DNA of 51,396 nucleotides from Acidobacteriota bacterium (lineage in GTDB: Bacteria; Acidobacteriota; Holophagae; Acanthopleuribacterales; Acanthopleuribacteraceae). Every line of letters begins with the position of its first letter. The first letter of the stretch is position 1. Below, one piece after another: positions 50,850-51,396 of the stretch. The stretch covers positions 1 to 51,396 of the forward strand of contig JASJCB010000076.1 of assembly GCA_030066195.1 (NCBI GenBank), read 5' to 3'. The position numbers and the translations under genes were made by a program. The notes under the pieces were generated by a model. The model worked only from the letters and a program-made list of their open reading frames with translations. It searched no databases and was not told where the DNA came from.

Positions 50850-51396
50850 TTAGACGATGATTCGATCGCCCCGGGGCTCTCTTTGATTTTGCGTGTCTCG
50901 AACTACATCTGTTTTCTTTTCCGGAATAGGGCGGTATGCGGCCGGCAGCACCAACATCAGTGTGAAAACATAGCAAGCCAGAGCCAACCAGCCGATTCCC
51001 GGATAACCGCCGGAGCTGATAACCACACCCGCGGCGATAGGGCCCACCGCTGAGCCGATGCTGGTAAACACCGGGGCAGCGGCCGCAACACGACCGCGTG
51101 AGTCCAAGGCCGCGTAAGTGGCCATGTAGTACGGCTGGCCGAACAGGACCATTAGCGGCATCAACAGGGAAGCCGTCCAGTACATCCAGGGCACCGTGGC
51201 GTAGGCGACCAGAAAGCTTGCCGCAATCATGATCAATTTCACGAAGGCAATCGGCAGGAGACGGCCGAAGCGCATCCCCAAGACTTTGGCAACTGCCGGC
51301 CCCGCCAGCATTACCACCGAGCCCAACCACAGCACAAAACCTACCTCTTGCAGCGACATCCCCGTACCTTGCCCGATCCTTGCGGACCAGGTCCAG
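50850..51396 (-). CDS. MFS transporter, C-terminal part (partial)
   Basis: About 182 codons, open to the right edge. Six hydrophobic segments are visible, such as EVGFVLWLGSVVMLAGPAVA, IAASFLVAYATVPWMYW and IGWLALACYVFTLMLVLPA, with a GMRFGR-type cytoplasmic loop after the first of them. This is the usual second half of a 12-helix major facilitator. An apparent ATG at 51359 is only internal, since the frame continues beyond it. Substrate cannot be told. The C-terminus is a short polar tail. Confidence 0.82.
   Translation of the reverse strand, partial: WTWSARIGQGTGMSLQEVGFVLWLGSVVMLAGPAVAKVLGMRFGRLLPIAFVKLIMIAASFLVAYATVPWMYWTASLLMPLMVLFGQPYYMATYAALDSRGRVAAAAPVFTSIGSAVGPIAAGVVISSGGYPGIGWLALACYVFTLMLVLPAAYRPIPEKKTDVVRDTQNQREPRGDRIIV

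Noticed and set aside
1..51396. tRNA or rRNA genes
   Set aside because: I looked through the gene-free stretches for T-loop and anticodon-arm patterns and saw none. A dedicated scan could still find one that I missed.

Overview
The window is a G+C-rich bacterial chromosome segment, densely coded on both strands. There is no rRNA, tRNA, phage, IS or CRISPR that I can see. The gene set fits a Gram-negative-like, heterotrophic, deep-branching bacterium: a tandem-fused UvrA, a two-propeller hybrid histidine kinase, di-haem cytochrome c, UbiX/UbiA-type quinone genes, a GH3-family enzyme, a DUF1703 AAA/PD-(D/E)XK protein and 6-bladed propellers. My best guess is Acidobacteriota (Holophagae/Acanthopleuribacter side); this is inference from gene content only.

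Layout. 1-2.6 kb (minus): start of a SWIM-domain protein, a hypothetical gene, and bcp. 3-8.8 kb (plus): lpdA, ubiX, a ubiA-type prenyltransferase, der, prmA and rsmE, the last five tightly packed. 8.8-9.5 kb (minus): a membrane-anchored hypothetical, then 640 bp of interleaved inverted repeats. 10.1-15.4 kb (minus): the double UvrA. 15.6-20.3 kb (plus): a 1555-residue hybrid sensor kinase. 20.4-22.6 kb (minus): a secreted trio made of a TlpA-like thiol oxidoreductase, a 6-bladed propeller and a small Cys-rich peptide, behind a near-consensus promoter. 22.7-23.4 kb: a minisatellite of six 82-bp units. 23.5-24.6 kb (plus): an ECF sigma factor and a membrane partner, closed by a strong terminator. 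24.8-28.0 kb (minus): an AbgT transporter and a TPR/spermidine-synthase-like protein. 28.3-29.0 kb: di-haem cytochrome c.

29.5-34.9 kb (plus) is a six-gene operon with several ATGA stop-start overlaps: cdaA, cdaR and glmM (c-di-AMP synthesis tied to cell-wall precursor supply), a PdxJ-like protein that has lost catalytic residues, an enoyl-CoA hydratase/isomerase homologue, and maf. After a REPIN-like element come, on minus, murJ, a DHH phosphoesterase, an alpha/beta hydrolase-like protein and a GH3 enzyme. 41.1-43.2 kb (plus): a coiled-coil protein, a PilZ protein, a SpoU-type RNA methylase and an esterase. 43.3-44.8 kb (minus): the DUF1703 protein. 45.0-48.7 kb (plus): a Pat-like acetyltransferase, a ProX-type tRNA deacylase and arfB. 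48.7-51.4 kb (minus): an FHA/Clp-N/AAA protein and the end of an MFS transporter.

The items I find most novel are the Cys-peptide/propeller/thiol-oxidoreductase trio, the degenerate PdxJ inside the c-di-AMP operon, the FHA-ClpN-AAA fusion, the interleaved repeats near 9.8 kb and the 82-bp array. Functions are assigned by motif reading alone; no database search was possible.
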